A stretch of DNA of 64,000 bases from Saccharospirillaceae bacterium (GCA_021208685.1 JAJOJJ010000018.1:1-64000), one strand, 5' to 3'. Positions 45,464 to 55,490 are shown, counted from the stretch's first letter. Numbers and translations: made by a program. The notes: generated from the letters alone by a model not told the origin.

Positions 45464-46453
45464 ATGACCCTTTACCGTTTAGCCATTGCGTTATGCCTTA
45501 CCACACCTTTTGCCCAGGCCGAATTTTCTAATACGTCCTACAGCTTTTTTGCTGCCGGGTTCGAAAATGTGAATTACTCCGAGCACCTTGATAACTTCGG
45601 TGGCGCAAAAGTTGATTCCAGTTTCTCCGCCACCAACTTTGTTCAGCGCTCCGGTGGCTATACCGCCATCGACGAAAATTTCGGCTTTTTTATTAAGACC
45701 GCCTCTACGCTGATTGCTCAGGAAGAAACCGAAACATGGGATGCCAGCGGCTTTTCCGGCAGTATTCAGGAAGACGTTGCGGCGATGAACTACCAGGCTC
45801 TGGATACCACCATGGCTTACCATATGGGTAATGGCGGTTACTGGTTACTGGGGATGCATTACCAGAAAATCAGCTTTTCCCGTTTTGGCTGGAAAAGTAC
45901 CAATCAGACCGAAGCCTTTGCTGATTCGGTTGAAAACTATATCCGCAATACTCCGTCCTTATTCAATCCGATCCAAACAGGTATCAGTAACGGATCTTTC
46001 AAAGATTCCGCCGGTAACATCATCACGACCGAAGCTGAATACTTCAATGCAACCCGCTATAAGCCTGAAGATACTCTCGATGTAGTATTCGAAGACGCCA
46101 GCTCGTTTAGCCTGACCGGCGGCTATGAATACGACAGCTACTTTATCAACCAGTCACTGGGACTGCGTTATTTGGCCGGTGCACAGGTTGGCATTAACCT
46201 CTATGAAAATGTACTGAACAGTGGCAATAACAAAGCGCTGACCCGTAACTTTGGTGGTGGTGTCGATCTGCGCTTAAGCGCTGGCATTGGCTATCAGTTC
46301 CGTCCGGAAGTCGGAGCAATGGTCATGTTTGATGCCAATGGCAGCTGGCGCGATGGAATTAAGGAAAAACTCAACTCTGCACAAACCGTAGAACTGCCAG
46401 ATAATGCCTTCTACGCCTATGCATTAACCGGCACGGTATTCTGGAATTTCTGA
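45464..46453 (+). CDS. Predicted outer-membrane protein, unknown family
   Basis: The ATG at 45464 follows CAGGATGCC and begins a signal peptide (LYRLAIALCLTTPFAQAEF). The 329-residue product has alternating strands rich in aromatic residues (GYTAIDENFGFFIKTASTL, GYEYDSYFINQSLGLRYLAG) and ends in ALTGTVFWNF with a terminal Phe, the usual signal for barrel assembly. I do not recognise a family. It is followed by a strong terminator. Confidence 0.75.
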   Translation: MTLYRLAIALCLTTPFAQAEFSNTSYSFFAAGFENVNYSEHLDNFGGAKVDSSFSATNFVQRSGGYTAIDENFGFFIKTASTLIAQEETETWDASGFSGSIQEDVAAMNYQALDTTMAYHMGNGGYWLLGMHYQKISFSRFGWKSTNQTEAFADSVENYIRNTPSLFNPIQTGISNGSFKDSAGNIITTEAEYFNATRYKPEDTLDVVFEDASSFSLTGGYEYDSYFINQSLGLRYLAGAQVGINLYENVLNSGNNKALTRNFGGGVDLRLSAGIGYQFRPEVGAMVMFDANGSWRDGIKEKLNSAQTVELPDNAFYAYALTGTVFWNF

Positions 46454-46475
46454 ACAGCGGGAATAATCGCGCTAA

Positions 46476-46500
46476 AAAAACCGGGCAATGCCCGGTTTTT
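46476..46500. terminator. Bidirectional terminator between the outer-membrane gene and ccmI
   Basis: AAAAACCGGGC-AAT-GCCCGGTTTTT forms a perfect 11-bp stem with A- and T-runs on the two sides, serving both convergent genes. Confidence 0.92.
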
Positions 46501-46533
46501 TACTTCTGCCTGTCGCTGAATAATTCAGAGATT

Positions 46534-47751
46534 CTAAGGCAACACGTCACTGATGGTCAGTTTAATCAGATTTTCTTCTTGATGACTGACCGGCGATTGC
46601 TCGGCCTGCCAGTCACCGCTTTGTGGTTGCGGCTGACCCGATCTGGAAATACGCGCCACCAGAGCAACCTGTTCATGACTGCTGAGATTCATACCCGGCG
46701 CCATCGCCTGAGCATCACTGAGGGTAACGACTTGCGGTAATTGAGCAACCGTCAGTTTCTGTACAGCTAATGGCATTGGCGGGCCACTGACCGCCCGGGC
46801 CAGTACAAACACGGCATCCGCCGGATCAACAGCCGCTTTGGCTTCTGCAGAAAGGTCAACCAGCACTTTGATTTCAGCACGTTTCATCCAGCTTAAATCC
46901 ACCTCACCGCCCTGCTCACGCACATGCTCAACCGCACGTAAAATGCCCTGTGCCAGCATCTGTGCTTCCGGAGAGTCGCCCATGCTCAGCCAAAGCTGCC
47001 GCCAGTAATTAATGGCCCCCTCATAATCGTTTAATTCAAACGCGAGCATTCCGGCCATACCCAGCGCCTGGCGATTACCCGGGGTCAGCTCCAGCGCATC
47101 TTTTAACAGCTGATACATCTTGTCATCGGCTTTCTGATCCGCGGCAAAGAAACGCGCCTGAGCCAATAACGTCATGGTTGCAGCACGATCGGCCGTGGCT
47201 TCCTGAGGCAAAACCACCAGAATATCGGCGAACACTTCGGCAGCCTGTGCAAAATCGCCATTGGCATTGAGCAAACGGCCACGCAGATAATTCCACTCAA
47301 TATTGTCCGGCTGCTTCTGTCCGGCAACCGCCAGCCGTTCGATTAATTCGTTGCGTTCCGGCGGTGTGAGTTCTACCTGACTGGCTTTTTCCAGCAGCCC
47401 GGTCGCGCGTAATTCATTGGCGGCACCCCACTGCTGATAGAGCAGCACGGTGGCACCGACGGACACGACAAACAGACCCGCAGCAACCGGCCAACGGTAG
47501 CGCACCGTGGCATTTTTCTGCGCCGCAGCAATGCCGCTGTTCGCGGCCAGAAATTCGCGATCCAGCTCCAGCTGCAGCGCCTGCTTCTGTTCTTCGTCCA
47601 GATCACTGGCGGCCAGTTCGTCGGTGCGTTCCTGATAGAGACGCAGATTCTCTTCACTCTGATAACGGTCATCGGCTTTTTCCCGGTGCCATACCGGCAC
47701 CAGTAAAAACATCAGCAACAACAGACTCAGTAATAACAATGCCCAGATCAT
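46534..47751 (-). CDS. ccmI: Cytochrome c maturation protein CcmI
   Basis: 405 residues. Two N-terminal TM helices (ALLLLSLLLLMFLLVPVWHR and VAAGLFVVSVGATVLLYQQW) flank a cytoplasmic loop. A periplasmic TPR domain (~125-270; NYLRGRLLNANGDFAQAAEV) and a C-terminal beta-rich domain follow, as in CcmI/CycH. It holds the apocytochrome c C-terminus and hands it to CcmF/CcmH. Its ATG overlaps the ccmH stop by four bases. It is the last gene of the operon. Confidence 0.92.
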   Translation of the reverse strand: MIWALLLLSLLLLMFLLVPVWHREKADDRYQSEENLRLYQERTDELAASDLDEEQKQALQLELDREFLAANSGIAAAQKNATVRYRWPVAAGLFVVSVGATVLLYQQWGAANELRATGLLEKASQVELTPPERNELIERLAVAGQKQPDNIEWNYLRGRLLNANGDFAQAAEVFADILVVLPQEATADRAATMTLLAQARFFAADQKADDKMYQLLKDALELTPGNRQALGMAGMLAFELNDYEGAINYWRQLWLSMGDSPEAQMLAQGILRAVEHVREQGGEVDLSWMKRAEIKVLVDLSAEAKAAVDPADAVFVLARAVSGPPMPLAVQKLTVAQLPQVVTLSDAQAMAPGMNLSSHEQVALVARISRSGQPQPQSGDWQAEQSPVSHQEENLIKLTISDVLP

Positions 47752-48209
47752 GAAGATTTCGCCTTATTTTTTAATGCCTGCAAACGCGCCTGTTCTTCTG
47801 CACTCAGTGGTTTTGGTGGTTGTTTCTGGCCACGACGGATCAGCACTAACAGCAACAGACCGAATACGAATACCAGCGCCGGACCAAACCATAACAAAAC
47901 GGTTTCTGCGCGGAACGGCGGGTTATAACGCACAAAGTCACCGTAGCGGTCGACCAGATAACCGACAATTTCGTCATCGCTCTGCCCTTCCTGCATTAGT
48001 TCATACACTTTATCGCGCAGATCGACGGCAACCGGAGCATTGGAGTCCGCCAGATTCTGGTTCTGGCATTTTGGGCAGCGTAAATCCTGCGCCAGTTGTT
48101 CAAAGCGGGCAGCGTCCTGAGGATCATCAAAGGGATACTTATAACCATCGACGGTTGCCAACGCGGCCAGCGGAAACCACAAACAGAGTGTCAGAAAAAT
48201 GTGTTTCAT
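47748..48209 (-). CDS. ccmH: Cytochrome c maturation protein CcmH
   Basis: 153 residues with a signal peptide (FLTLCLWFPLAALATVDG), the redox motif LRCPKCQNQN near the N-terminus and one C-terminal TM helix (VLLWFGPALVFVFGLLLLVL). It reduces the cysteines of apocytochrome c for haem attachment. It overlaps ccmG and ccmI by four bases each. Confidence 0.95.
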   Translation of the reverse strand: MKHIFLTLCLWFPLAALATVDGYKYPFDDPQDAARFEQLAQDLRCPKCQNQNLADSNAPVAVDLRDKVYELMQEGQSDDEIVGYLVDRYGDFVRYNPPFRAETVLLWFGPALVFVFGLLLLVLIRRGQKQPPKPLSAEEQARLQALKNKAKSS

Positions 48210-48721
48210 TGCATCGCCTCAAATTGTGGCTGCAGTCTGGCCCAGACCTGAGCGTTCAGATCGCCAATATGTTTGGCGCGGATAATGCCTTTGCTGTCGA
48301 CCAGAAAGGTTTCCGGTGCGCCATACACGCCGAGTTCCAGTCCTAATTTGCCGTCCGGATCGGCGATATTAAACAGATAAGGATTGCCATAAGCCTGCAG
48401 CCACTGGCGGGCTTTAAAATCATCGTCTTTGTAATTAATGCCGACGATTTTCACGCCCTCTTTGGCCAGCTCATTTAAAAAAGCGTGTTCGGCTTTACAG
48501 GTTGGGCACCAGGTGGCCCAGACATTCACCAATACCGGCTCTTGCGGTAAATGATTGGTGCTTTCACCAGACTCAACGGTATTCAGAATAAAGGTCGGAA
48601 ACGGCTTACCGATTAAGGGTGACGGCAGTGAGGTTTTATCTTCCTGCCCCAGACCAATCCAGAACAGAATGCCCATGGCAATAAAACCAAGCAGCGGTAT
48701 AAACAGGAAGGCGCGGTTCAT
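48206..48721 (-). CDS. ccmG: Thiol:disulfide oxidoreductase CcmG (DsbE)
   Basis: 171 residues with an N-terminal TM anchor (FLFIPLLGFIAMGILFWIG) and a thioredoxin fold with WATWCPTCKAEH and the cis-Pro region YGAPETFLVD. It supplies reductant to the CcmH/apocytochrome pair. It overlaps ccmF and ccmH by four bases. Confidence 0.95.
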   Translation of the reverse strand: MNRAFLFIPLLGFIAMGILFWIGLGQEDKTSLPSPLIGKPFPTFILNTVESGESTNHLPQEPVLVNVWATWCPTCKAEHAFLNELAKEGVKIVGINYKDDDFKARQWLQAYGNPYLFNIADPDGKLGLELGVYGAPETFLVDSKGIIRAKHIGDLNAQVWARLQPQFEAMQ

Positions 48722-50712
48722 GCGGTCACCTCCTGCGCAGTACTTGCCTGAACAGCATTGTTCGGTGCATTTTTACGCTGACGGTAACGCTTATCGAGCA
48801 TGGCCATTAAGCCGCCCAGCGACATAAAGATCGCGCCCAGCCAGACCCAGCGCATAAAAGGTTTTACCTGCAGACGAATTCCCCAGGCACCATCGGCCAG
48901 AGGCTCGCCCATAGAAACATAGACATCACGCAACAGCGATACATCAATCGCCGCTTCGGTCATGATTGAACCGCTGGCGTTGTAGCGGCGTTTTTCCGGT
49001 TGCAGCAGCGCGATCTGACGCTCACCGTCATACACCCTGAAGCGGATCGCATCGGACACAAAGTTCGGCCCTTCGATATGACCGGCGTCGACAAATTCAA
49101 AACGGTAATCACCCAGGGTTTCCGTATCCCCTTTGGCCATCCGCGCCGACACTTCGATACTGTAATTCGACACCATGGTGACACCGATAATGGTGATCGC
49201 CACACCGATATGGGCCAGCACCATGCCCAGATAGCTCATTCCCAGCTGCGGAATCCGGTTTAAACGGCCCCGGGCTTTTTTCCAGACATCCAGCAGGGTG
49301 GCACCAATCAGCCAGAAACTGATGCCCATGCCCAGCAAAACCTGCCAATTCATCGTGCCATCAGCCAGTAAAGGAACCGCCAAGCCGAGCAGCACCGCCG
49401 CAACCATCGCCGCAACCGTTTCAGAACCCAGTCGTTTCAGATCATCGGCTTTCCAGCGCGCCATCGCCCCCAGGGCAATCACCAGCGCCAATAAGACACT
49501 GATCGGTACAAACATAAAGTTGAACCAGGCAGCACCGACGGACAGCTTACCCATGCCCATAAAGTCAATGATCAGCGGGTACAGGGTTCCCAACAGAATG
49601 GCAAAGGCGGCAACCAGTAACAGCAGGTTATTGAGCAGCAGGAAACTTTCACGCGACACCCATTCATAGCGGCCAACCGAGGCTACCGTTGGCGCTTTAA
49701 TCGCGTACAGCAGTAAAGAGCCGCCGACGCAGATGCCCAGCAGGGCAAGAATAAACACACCGCGCTCAGGGTCAGAAGCAAAGGCATGCACGGAGGTCAG
49801 CACACCGGAGCGCACCAGAAAAGTACCCAGCAAACTCAGTGAGAACGCAAAAATCGCCAGCAATACGGTCCAGCTTTTAAACAAGCCACGTTTTTCGGTC
49901 ACCGCCAGAGAATGCAGCAGTGCAGTCGCCACCAGCCACGGCATTAATGAAGCATTTTCCACCGGATCCCAGAACCACCAGCCGCCCCAGCCAAGCTCGT
50001 AATAAGCCCACCAGCTGCCGAGCGCGATCCCCAGCGTCAGAAACACCCAGGCGGCAATTGTCCAGGGACGCGACCAGCGTGCCCAGGCGGCATCCAACCG
50101 CCCGCCGAGCAAAGCCGCTAAGGCAAAAGCAAAGACCACCGACAAGCCGACATACCCCATATACAGCGTTGGCGGATGCACAATCAGCCCAAAATCCTGC
50201 AGCAGAGGATTCAGGTCAGCACCTTCCTGCGGCATGCTCGGTAAGTTGCGGTCAAACGGATTGGAGGTTTCCAGGGTGAACAAAATAAAGCCCACCGACA
50301 CCATCCCCATGATGGACAACACCCGCGCCACCATATCCAGTGGCAGCGATTGGCTGAACCAGGCAACGGCCAGCCCCCAACACCCCAGCATGGTGACCCA
50401 CAACAACAGAGAACCTTCGTGCGCCCCCCAGACGGCACTGATCTTATAAGCCGTCGGTAACGCGGTATTGGAGTTTTTGGCCACATATGCCACGGAAAAA
50501 TCATCGACCACAAAGCAGTAAGCCAGTATCACCAGACTGATGATCAGAAACAGCGCCTGAGCACTCGCCAGCGGACGGGCATAGGCCATCAGCCAGGCCT
50601 GACCACGACGCACGCCGACCAGCGGCACCACCATTTGCACCGCAGCAACCAGAAGCGCAAAAATCAGCGCCAGCTGACCAAACTCAGGCAGCATTCCGGA
50701 CAGGTTCGTCAT
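48718..50712 (-). CDS. ccmF: Haem lyase subunit CcmF
   Basis: 664 residues, polytopic. The tryptophan-rich WWD motif GGWWFWDPVENASLMPW is present, with conserved periplasmic His such as SAVWGAHEGSLLLW. CcmF accepts haem from holo-CcmE and, with CcmH/I, ligates it to CXXCH of apocytochromes. It starts one base after the ccmE stop. The length is normal. Confidence 0.96.
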   Translation of the reverse strand: MTNLSGMLPEFGQLALIFALLVAAVQMVVPLVGVRRGQAWLMAYARPLASAQALFLIISLVILAYCFVVDDFSVAYVAKNSNTALPTAYKISAVWGAHEGSLLLWVTMLGCWGLAVAWFSQSLPLDMVARVLSIMGMVSVGFILFTLETSNPFDRNLPSMPQEGADLNPLLQDFGLIVHPPTLYMGYVGLSVVFAFALAALLGGRLDAAWARWSRPWTIAAWVFLTLGIALGSWWAYYELGWGGWWFWDPVENASLMPWLVATALLHSLAVTEKRGLFKSWTVLLAIFAFSLSLLGTFLVRSGVLTSVHAFASDPERGVFILALLGICVGGSLLLYAIKAPTVASVGRYEWVSRESFLLLNNLLLLVAAFAILLGTLYPLIIDFMGMGKLSVGAAWFNFMFVPISVLLALVIALGAMARWKADDLKRLGSETVAAMVAAVLLGLAVPLLADGTMNWQVLLGMGISFWLIGATLLDVWKKARGRLNRIPQLGMSYLGMVLAHIGVAITIIGVTMVSNYSIEVSARMAKGDTETLGDYRFEFVDAGHIEGPNFVSDAIRFRVYDGERQIALLQPEKRRYNASGSIMTEAAIDVSLLRDVYVSMGEPLADGAWGIRLQVKPFMRWVWLGAIFMSLGGLMAMLDKRYRQRKNAPNNAVQASTAQEVTA

Positions 50713-50713
50713 A

Positions 50714-51175
50714 TCAGTATCTCGCCTCTTCTAATGCCTGTTTGCCATCTTTGTGCGCTTTATCCAACGCTTCCTGCACCTCAGGCGGCATGTAATTTTC
50801 ATCGTGTTTGGCCAGCACTTCCGAGGCGACAAACACACCGTCTTCGCCCAGTTTGCCCATGGCAACGATGCCCTGCCCCTCACGGAACAGATCCGGCAGG
50901 ATACCATCGTAAGCAATGGTCACTTCTGACTGACCATCGGTCACCACAAAACGCACGCCAAGACCGCTGTCATCACGCACCACAGTACCCGGCTCCACCA
51001 GTCCACCAGCACGAATGGTGCGGCCGACCGGCGCTTCACCCGTTGCAATCTGCGTGGGTGTCATAAACAGATTGATGTTCTGACTGAGCGAATACATCAG
51101 CAGACCCACGGCACTGCCCACACCGAGCACCATAAACAGAATCAGAGTCAGACGTTTTTTACGCTTGGGGTGCAT
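50714..51175 (-). CDS. ccmE: Haem chaperone CcmE
   Basis: 153 residues with one N-terminal TM helix ([20 protein letters not shown]) and an OB-fold. The haem-binding His lies in [13 protein letters not shown]. It carries haem from CcmABCD to CcmF. It overlaps the end of ccmD by 17 bases in another frame. Confidence 0.96.
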   Translation of the reverse strand: MHPKRKKRLTLILFMVLGVGSAVGLLMYSLSQNINLFMTPTQIATGEAPVGRTIRAGGLVEPGTVVRDDSGLGVRFVVTDGQSEVTIAYDGILPDLFREGQGIVAMGKLGEDGVFVASEVLAKHDENYMPPEVQEALDKAHKDGKQALEEARY

Positions 51176-51347
51176 GCTTTTTCTCCCGGCGCAGACGCTG
51201 GGCCTGCTCTTTCAGTAAACGACGACGGCGCAGTAAAGGCTGAGCCACATTGAAAGCAATAATCACAGCGGTCAGACCATACGACAGCCATATGTAAAGG
51301 CCGTGGTGACCCATGGCCAGAAATTCAGCAACACTGTTAAATTCCAT
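51159..51347 (-). CDS. ccmD: Haem exporter accessory protein CcmD
   Basis: 62 residues: one TM helix ([20 protein letters not shown]) followed by a basic tail ([18 protein letters not shown]). CcmD helps release holo-CcmE from CcmABC. Its start overlaps the ccmC stop (TGATG). Confidence 0.92.
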   Translation of the reverse strand: MEFNSVAEFLAMGHHGLYIWLSYGLTAVIIAFNVAQPLLRRRRLLKEQAQRLRREKKHAPQA

Positions 51348-52093
51348 CAGGACTCCAGAATCTGTTTGACCCAGCTGCGTTTGCGCTCATGCCACAAAAT
51401 CTCATTGCGCGTGCGCAGAATAATGAGCAGAGCAAAAAACACGTAGGTGGTCACAATCATGATCAGCAGGGGTATCAGCATGTCCGGATGCATGCTGGGT
51501 TTTTCTGTCAGCTTCAGAGTGGCGGGCTGATGCAGCGTATTCCACCACTCCACGGAATATTTAATGATCGGAATGTTGACCAGCCCCACCAGCGACAAAA
51601 TCGCCCCGGCACGGTAAGCACTGTCTTCCGATTCCATCGCCTGCTGCAGCGCCATCACACCGAAATACAGAAACAACAGCAACAGCATGGAGGTTAAACG
51701 GGCATCCCAGACCCACCAGGTCCCCCAGGTCGGTTTACCCCAGATGGCCCCGGTCAGCAGCGCAATCAGACAAAAACTGGCCCCGACCGGAGCGATTACT
51801 TTCGCCACCCAGGCGGCCATTTTCATCCGCCAGATCAGATACACCGCTCCGGCAACCGCCATCATCATAAAAGCGCTTTGCGCCAGAAGTGCCGCCGGAA
51901 CATGGATATAAATAATGCGGAAACTGTTGCCCTGCAGATAATCGGCCGGAGCATACAGCAGGCCCATGACCAGTCCGACCACGGTGCCGACCACCGACAG
52001 AACCGCCAGCCAGGGAATCCAGCCGGTGGTGATTTCATAAAACCATTTGGGTGAACCCAGACGGTGATACAGCTGTTTAAGCCACTGCCACAT
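51347..52093 (-). CDS. ccmC: Haem transporter permease CcmC
   Basis: 248 residues from the ATG at 52093, six bases below the ccmB stop; the longer open frame upstream overlaps ccmB and is not conserved sequence. Six TM helices and the WWD motif (GTWWVWDARLTSMLLL) with His in YIHVPAA are present. It loads haem on CcmE. Confidence 0.95.
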   Translation of the reverse strand: MWQWLKQLYHRLGSPKWFYEITTGWIPWLAVLSVVGTVVGLVMGLLYAPADYLQGNSFRIIYIHVPAALLAQSAFMMMAVAGAVYLIWRMKMAAWVAKVIAPVGASFCLIALLTGAIWGKPTWGTWWVWDARLTSMLLLLFLYFGVMALQQAMESEDSAYRAGAILSLVGLVNIPIIKYSVEWWNTLHQPATLKLTEKPSMHPDMLIPLLIMIVTTYVFFALLIILRTRNEILWHERKRSWVKQILES

Positions 52094-52098
52094 AACAA

Positions 52099-52767
52099 CT
52101 ACCGCGATAAGTTGAGTTTTAACGCCGCCGCCGAAGCAAAGGGCGTCAGACATAAAGCCAGTGCCAGCATGGCACCGAGAAAACCAATCTGGCCATTCCA
52201 GGCCATACCAATGCCGGCATGGTATACCGCACTGGCAGCAAAAATCAGAACCGGAATATACAGCGGTAAAATCAGCAGGCTGAGTAACAAGCCACCGCTG
52301 CGAACACCCGCTGTTAATGCCGCACCCACAGCCCCCAGCAGACTGAGCACCGGAGTTCCCACCGCCAGACTGAGAATCAGCGCCCAGTATGCGTCCTCCG
52401 GCAGCGCCAGCATCAACCCCAGTACCGGTGCCATCAGAGTTAATGGCAAACCACTGATGCACCAGTGCACCAGAGCTTTACCCAGCGACATGGCATACAA
52501 CGATTCTCCGGAGGCCAGCCACTGCTCCAGCGAGCCATCGTCGACATCGGCTTTGTACAGAGCATCCAGCGATAATAACGTTGCCAGCAACGCAGCCACC
52601 CAAATCACGCCACCGGCAATCTTGCTTAAAAACGTTGGATCCGGATCAACAGCCAGCGGGAACAGCGCCGCCACCATTAAGAAGAACATCAGCGGGTTCA
52701 GCCATTCACCGGGATTACGGGCGGCCAGTAACAGATCACGCCTGATGGTTGCCGTTACCAGACTCAT
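52099..52767 (-). CDS. ccmB: Haem exporter permease CcmB
   Basis: 222 residues, six hydrophobic segments (MFFLMVAALFPLAVD, VIWVAALLATLLSLDALY, LILPLYIPVLIFAASAVYHA). It forms the ABC membrane part with CcmC and CcmA. It overlaps ccmA by four bases. Confidence 0.95.
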   Translation of the reverse strand: MSLVTATIRRDLLLAARNPGEWLNPLMFFLMVAALFPLAVDPDPTFLSKIAGGVIWVAALLATLLSLDALYKADVDDGSLEQWLASGESLYAMSLGKALVHWCISGLPLTLMAPVLGLMLALPEDAYWALILSLAVGTPVLSLLGAVGAALTAGVRSGGLLLSLLILPLYIPVLIFAASAVYHAGIGMAWNGQIGFLGAMLALALCLTPFASAAALKLNLSR

Positions 52768-53411
52768 GCGCGTGTACTCCCCAGTTCCAGCTGACGCAGA
52801 CTGGCGATATTTTCCAGTGCATGATGGCTGGTAATAATCACCGCCCCGCCACCTTCAACCTGACGTTGCAGGCGCCCTTCCAGCCAGCGCACGCCGGCTT
52901 TATCGAGTGCGGTAAAGGGTTCATCGAGAATCCACAATGGCGTTGGCGCCACGCATAAACGTGCCAGAGCCACGCGCCGTTGCTGACCGGCGGATAACTG
53001 CTGACAGGCGGTTTCTTCATAGCCACCCAGCTCAACCTCATCCAGTGCCGCCCACAGCTGGTCGTCACTGACGTTCCAGCTGCTGACCAGCCAGCGCAGA
53101 TTCTCCAGCGGCGTCAGCGCTTTTTTCACCGCCGCCAGATGGCCCTGATATAAACGCTGTGAAGCATACGCGGAGAAATCATCGGTCAGCGGCTCTCCGC
53201 GCCACAGCAGTTCGCCTTCGTAGTCGCGGTTCAGACCCGCCAGCAAACGTAATAACGTGGTTTTTCCGGCGCCATTTGGCCCGGCCAACTGCAACAAATC
53301 GCCATTACCAACCGCCACATCCAGCTGCTCAAACAACACCCGGTCGTCGCGTTCACACAAAAGCTTCCGGGCCTGCAAATCGATAATGGTGGAGCCTGAC
53401 GTGGCGGTCAT
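52764..53411 (-). CDS. ccmA: Haem exporter ATP-binding protein CcmA
   Basis: 215 residues from the ATG at 53411, behind AAGG; an in-frame start at 53429 lacks a site. The Walker A is GPNGAGKTTLLRLLAG, the signature LSAGQQRRVALARL and the Walker B LWILDEPFTALD. It powers release of holo-CcmE. It is the first gene of the ccm operon and divergent from the fliK-like gene. Confidence 0.96.
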   Translation of the reverse strand: MTATSGSTIIDLQARKLLCERDDRVLFEQLDVAVGNGDLLQLAGPNGAGKTTLLRLLAGLNRDYEGELLWRGEPLTDDFSAYASQRLYQGHLAAVKKALTPLENLRWLVSSWNVSDDQLWAALDEVELGGYEETACQQLSAGQQRRVALARLCVAPTPLWILDEPFTALDKAGVRWLEGRLQRQVEGGGAVIITSHHALENIASLRQLELGSTRA

Positions 53412-53491
53412 GATGAACCTTATTCGCAAAAATCCGCGGCATTATATACAAAATCCCTCTGTCGGGACGGAAGCCACCGAACTAAGATGGG

Positions 53492-53518
53492 TAAAGATGC
53501 GTAAACCTTGGCCGATAT
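53492..53518 (+). promoter_or_regulatory. Sigma-28 (FliA) promoter of the fliK-like gene
   Basis: TAAAGATG, an 11-base spacer and GCCGATAT match the FliA pattern TAAAGTTT-N11-GCCGATAA closely. The expected transcript start is near 53525, at the ATG of 53526. Confidence 0.65.
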
Positions 53519-53525
53519 CAACGTT

Positions 53526-55481
53526 ATGCTGCCCGAATCCGTCCCGCTCATATCATCCGTCATCCTGAAAGCGGCCGCGCTGAATACCCATCAGACGGAC
53601 GCAGGCGGGACTGTGGACGCCCTGTCAGGCCGTCAGGCCCAAAGCACGGCGGCCCCTTCAACGGAATCCCAGCGTCAGGCAGCCACACAGAATTTTAATG
53701 CCCGCGTGATCAGCAGCATCGCCACCGACGATGGCTACCGTCTGACCCTCGAAGGTCAGGACAACTCATCGGGCAACAGTAAAACCCTGCAGGTGAACAG
53801 CCAGCATCCGCTGCCACGCAACACCCGGTTAACCCTGCAACTGAGCGAAGATGCCGACGGCCAGATACGCCTGAGCGTAACGGATATAAAGCTTCCGCCA
53901 CCGATCAGTCCGCTGCCAGAAACCTCAGCCAGCCTCCTGAAACTGGCCGCCGAAGCGCTGCTGGCCAATCTCAAAAGCAACGACAAAACAACGGCACAGA
54001 TCCCGCTGCCGCCCGCAACAGCTCACACCCCCCATAACTCCGGTAGCTCACAGACAGGACAGCAAACAGGACAACCCGCAGCGCCTCTGCCCGCACTGAT
54101 CAGCCAGTTTCTGGCCAGCCGTCTGCCCTTACTGAACAGCGCAGCAACCCCCACGGCTTCACCCGGTAACAAGCGGCCAGGCGGTGTGGATAGTGCCGGT
54201 ATCTATACCAACCCGGCCAAGTCATTGTCAGGCAACCATTCGCTATCACTGACCACGTCGACCGCCCGTTCAGACAGCACAGTCTCAACCTCAGCACAGG
54301 CCCGGCCCACAGGATCAGCAGCGCACTCCCTGCGCCCCTTAACCGGCACCGCTTCTGCTTTGCAACAGCTGTTGCAGCAACCTCAGCTGCCCGCCAGCGT
54401 GCGCATGCCGATACAACACTGGCTGAATAACCTGCCGCAAATGCCGCAGCTGCAACACCCCACGGTTTTACGCGAGAGCGTCCTCAACAGCGGCCTGATG
54501 TACGAAAACAAAGTGATGTCACTGCTGCACAATGCACTGTCAGCACCACTGGACAACAAAAGCGCCGCATCCACCACAACCACGGGCGTAACGGCCAGCG
54601 CGTCAGGTGTCAGCACAGACAATGACAGCCGCTCAGTGTTCCGTTCACTCTGGGCAAGAACCGCTCTGTCAAAGACCGTCGCGCAACTGCAAACGCTGAA
54701 CACGGCACAGCCAACAGACAGCCGTATAAGCAGCGCAGCACCACCGACGGTACTGGCCTCTGCCCCCACAGACGCCTTAACAGCGGCTCTGCAAGCCACG
54801 CGCGAGCAACTGGAAAAAGCCGCAGAAGCCCCGAACCCGGCCGTCAGCAACAGCCTGCTGCAACAGATTGAGCACCTGCTGCACAGCGACAGCAAAGCCG
54901 CCCTGGGCAAAGCGCTGCTCGCCTGGCTGCAGATCATCGCCCAGAACCGTAGTAAAGATGGTCCGATCGCAGCACCACGGGAGCTTCCGCTGTCGCTGCC
55001 CGCTGCACTGCGCGACAATCTGCCGGAAGGCTTCCGCTTACTGCACAGCACACTGGCTCAGCTGGAAGTTGATCAGGCCCTGCGCCTGCAGAACGGCAAT
55101 GACAGCAACCTGAACATTCCCCTGTTTTACCGTGATGATCAGCAGCCCAAAGAAATCCGCCTGCAACTGCAAAAAGAAGACACCAGCGCCAACGACCGCG
55201 ATCCGAAAAAAACCATACGCTGGCGTCTGAAGCTGCATTTTGAACTGCAGCATCTCGGCCCTCTGGATGTCGAGCTGGAGATGACACTGCCACAGATTGC
55301 GGCAACCTTCTGGTCCGAGCAACAGGACACACTGGCACAGCTGCAGCACAGCCTGCAGCCATTACGCAGTCGCTTACAACAACTGGGAGCCGACGTCAGC
55401 GAGCTGCGCGCACGCCATGGCCGCTTGCCGGAAAGCACCCGCAACAGCATCAGACACAGTCTGGTGGACGTACACAGCTAA
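53526..55481 (+). CDS. fliK: FliK-like flagellar hook-length control protein
   Basis: About 651 residues. A long Ser/Thr/Ala/Gln-rich low-complexity middle is typical of FliK rulers. The C-terminal domain (~555-640) has LKLHFELQHLGPLDVELEMT, SEQQDTLAQLQHSLQPLRSR and LGADVSELRA, the Flg_hook/FliK_C type. The frame extends upstream to a TTG at 53508, but the sigma-28 promoter overlaps that codon, so the ATG at 53526 is preferred and the message may be nearly leaderless. FliK stops hook growth by acting on FlhB, and the next gene encodes an FlhB-like piece. Confidence 0.82.
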   Translation: MLPESVPLISSVILKAAALNTHQTDAGGTVDALSGRQAQSTAAPSTESQRQAATQNFNARVISSIATDDGYRLTLEGQDNSSGNSKTLQVNSQHPLPRNTRLTLQLSEDADGQIRLSVTDIKLPPPISPLPETSASLLKLAAEALLANLKSNDKTTAQIPLPPATAHTPHNSGSSQTGQQTGQPAAPLPALISQFLASRLPLLNSAATPTASPGNKRPGGVDSAGIYTNPAKSLSGNHSLSLTTSTARSDSTVSTSAQARPTGSAAHSLRPLTGTASALQQLLQQPQLPASVRMPIQHWLNNLPQMPQLQHPTVLRESVLNSGLMYENKVMSLLHNALSAPLDNKSAASTTTTGVTASASGVSTDNDSRSVFRSLWARTALSKTVAQLQTLNTAQPTDSRISSAAPPTVLASAPTDALTAALQATREQLEKAAEAPNPAVSNSLLQQIEHLLHSDSKAALGKALLAWLQIIAQNRSKDGPIAAPRELPLSLPAALRDNLPEGFRLLHSTLAQLEVDQALRLQNGNDSNLNIPLFYRDDQQPKEIRLQLQKEDTSANDRDPKKTIRWRLKLHFELQHLGPLDVELEMTLPQIAATFWSEQQDTLAQLQHSLQPLRSRLQQLGADVSELRARHGRLPESTRNSIRHSLVDVHS

Positions 55482-55490
55482 GGAGGGATG

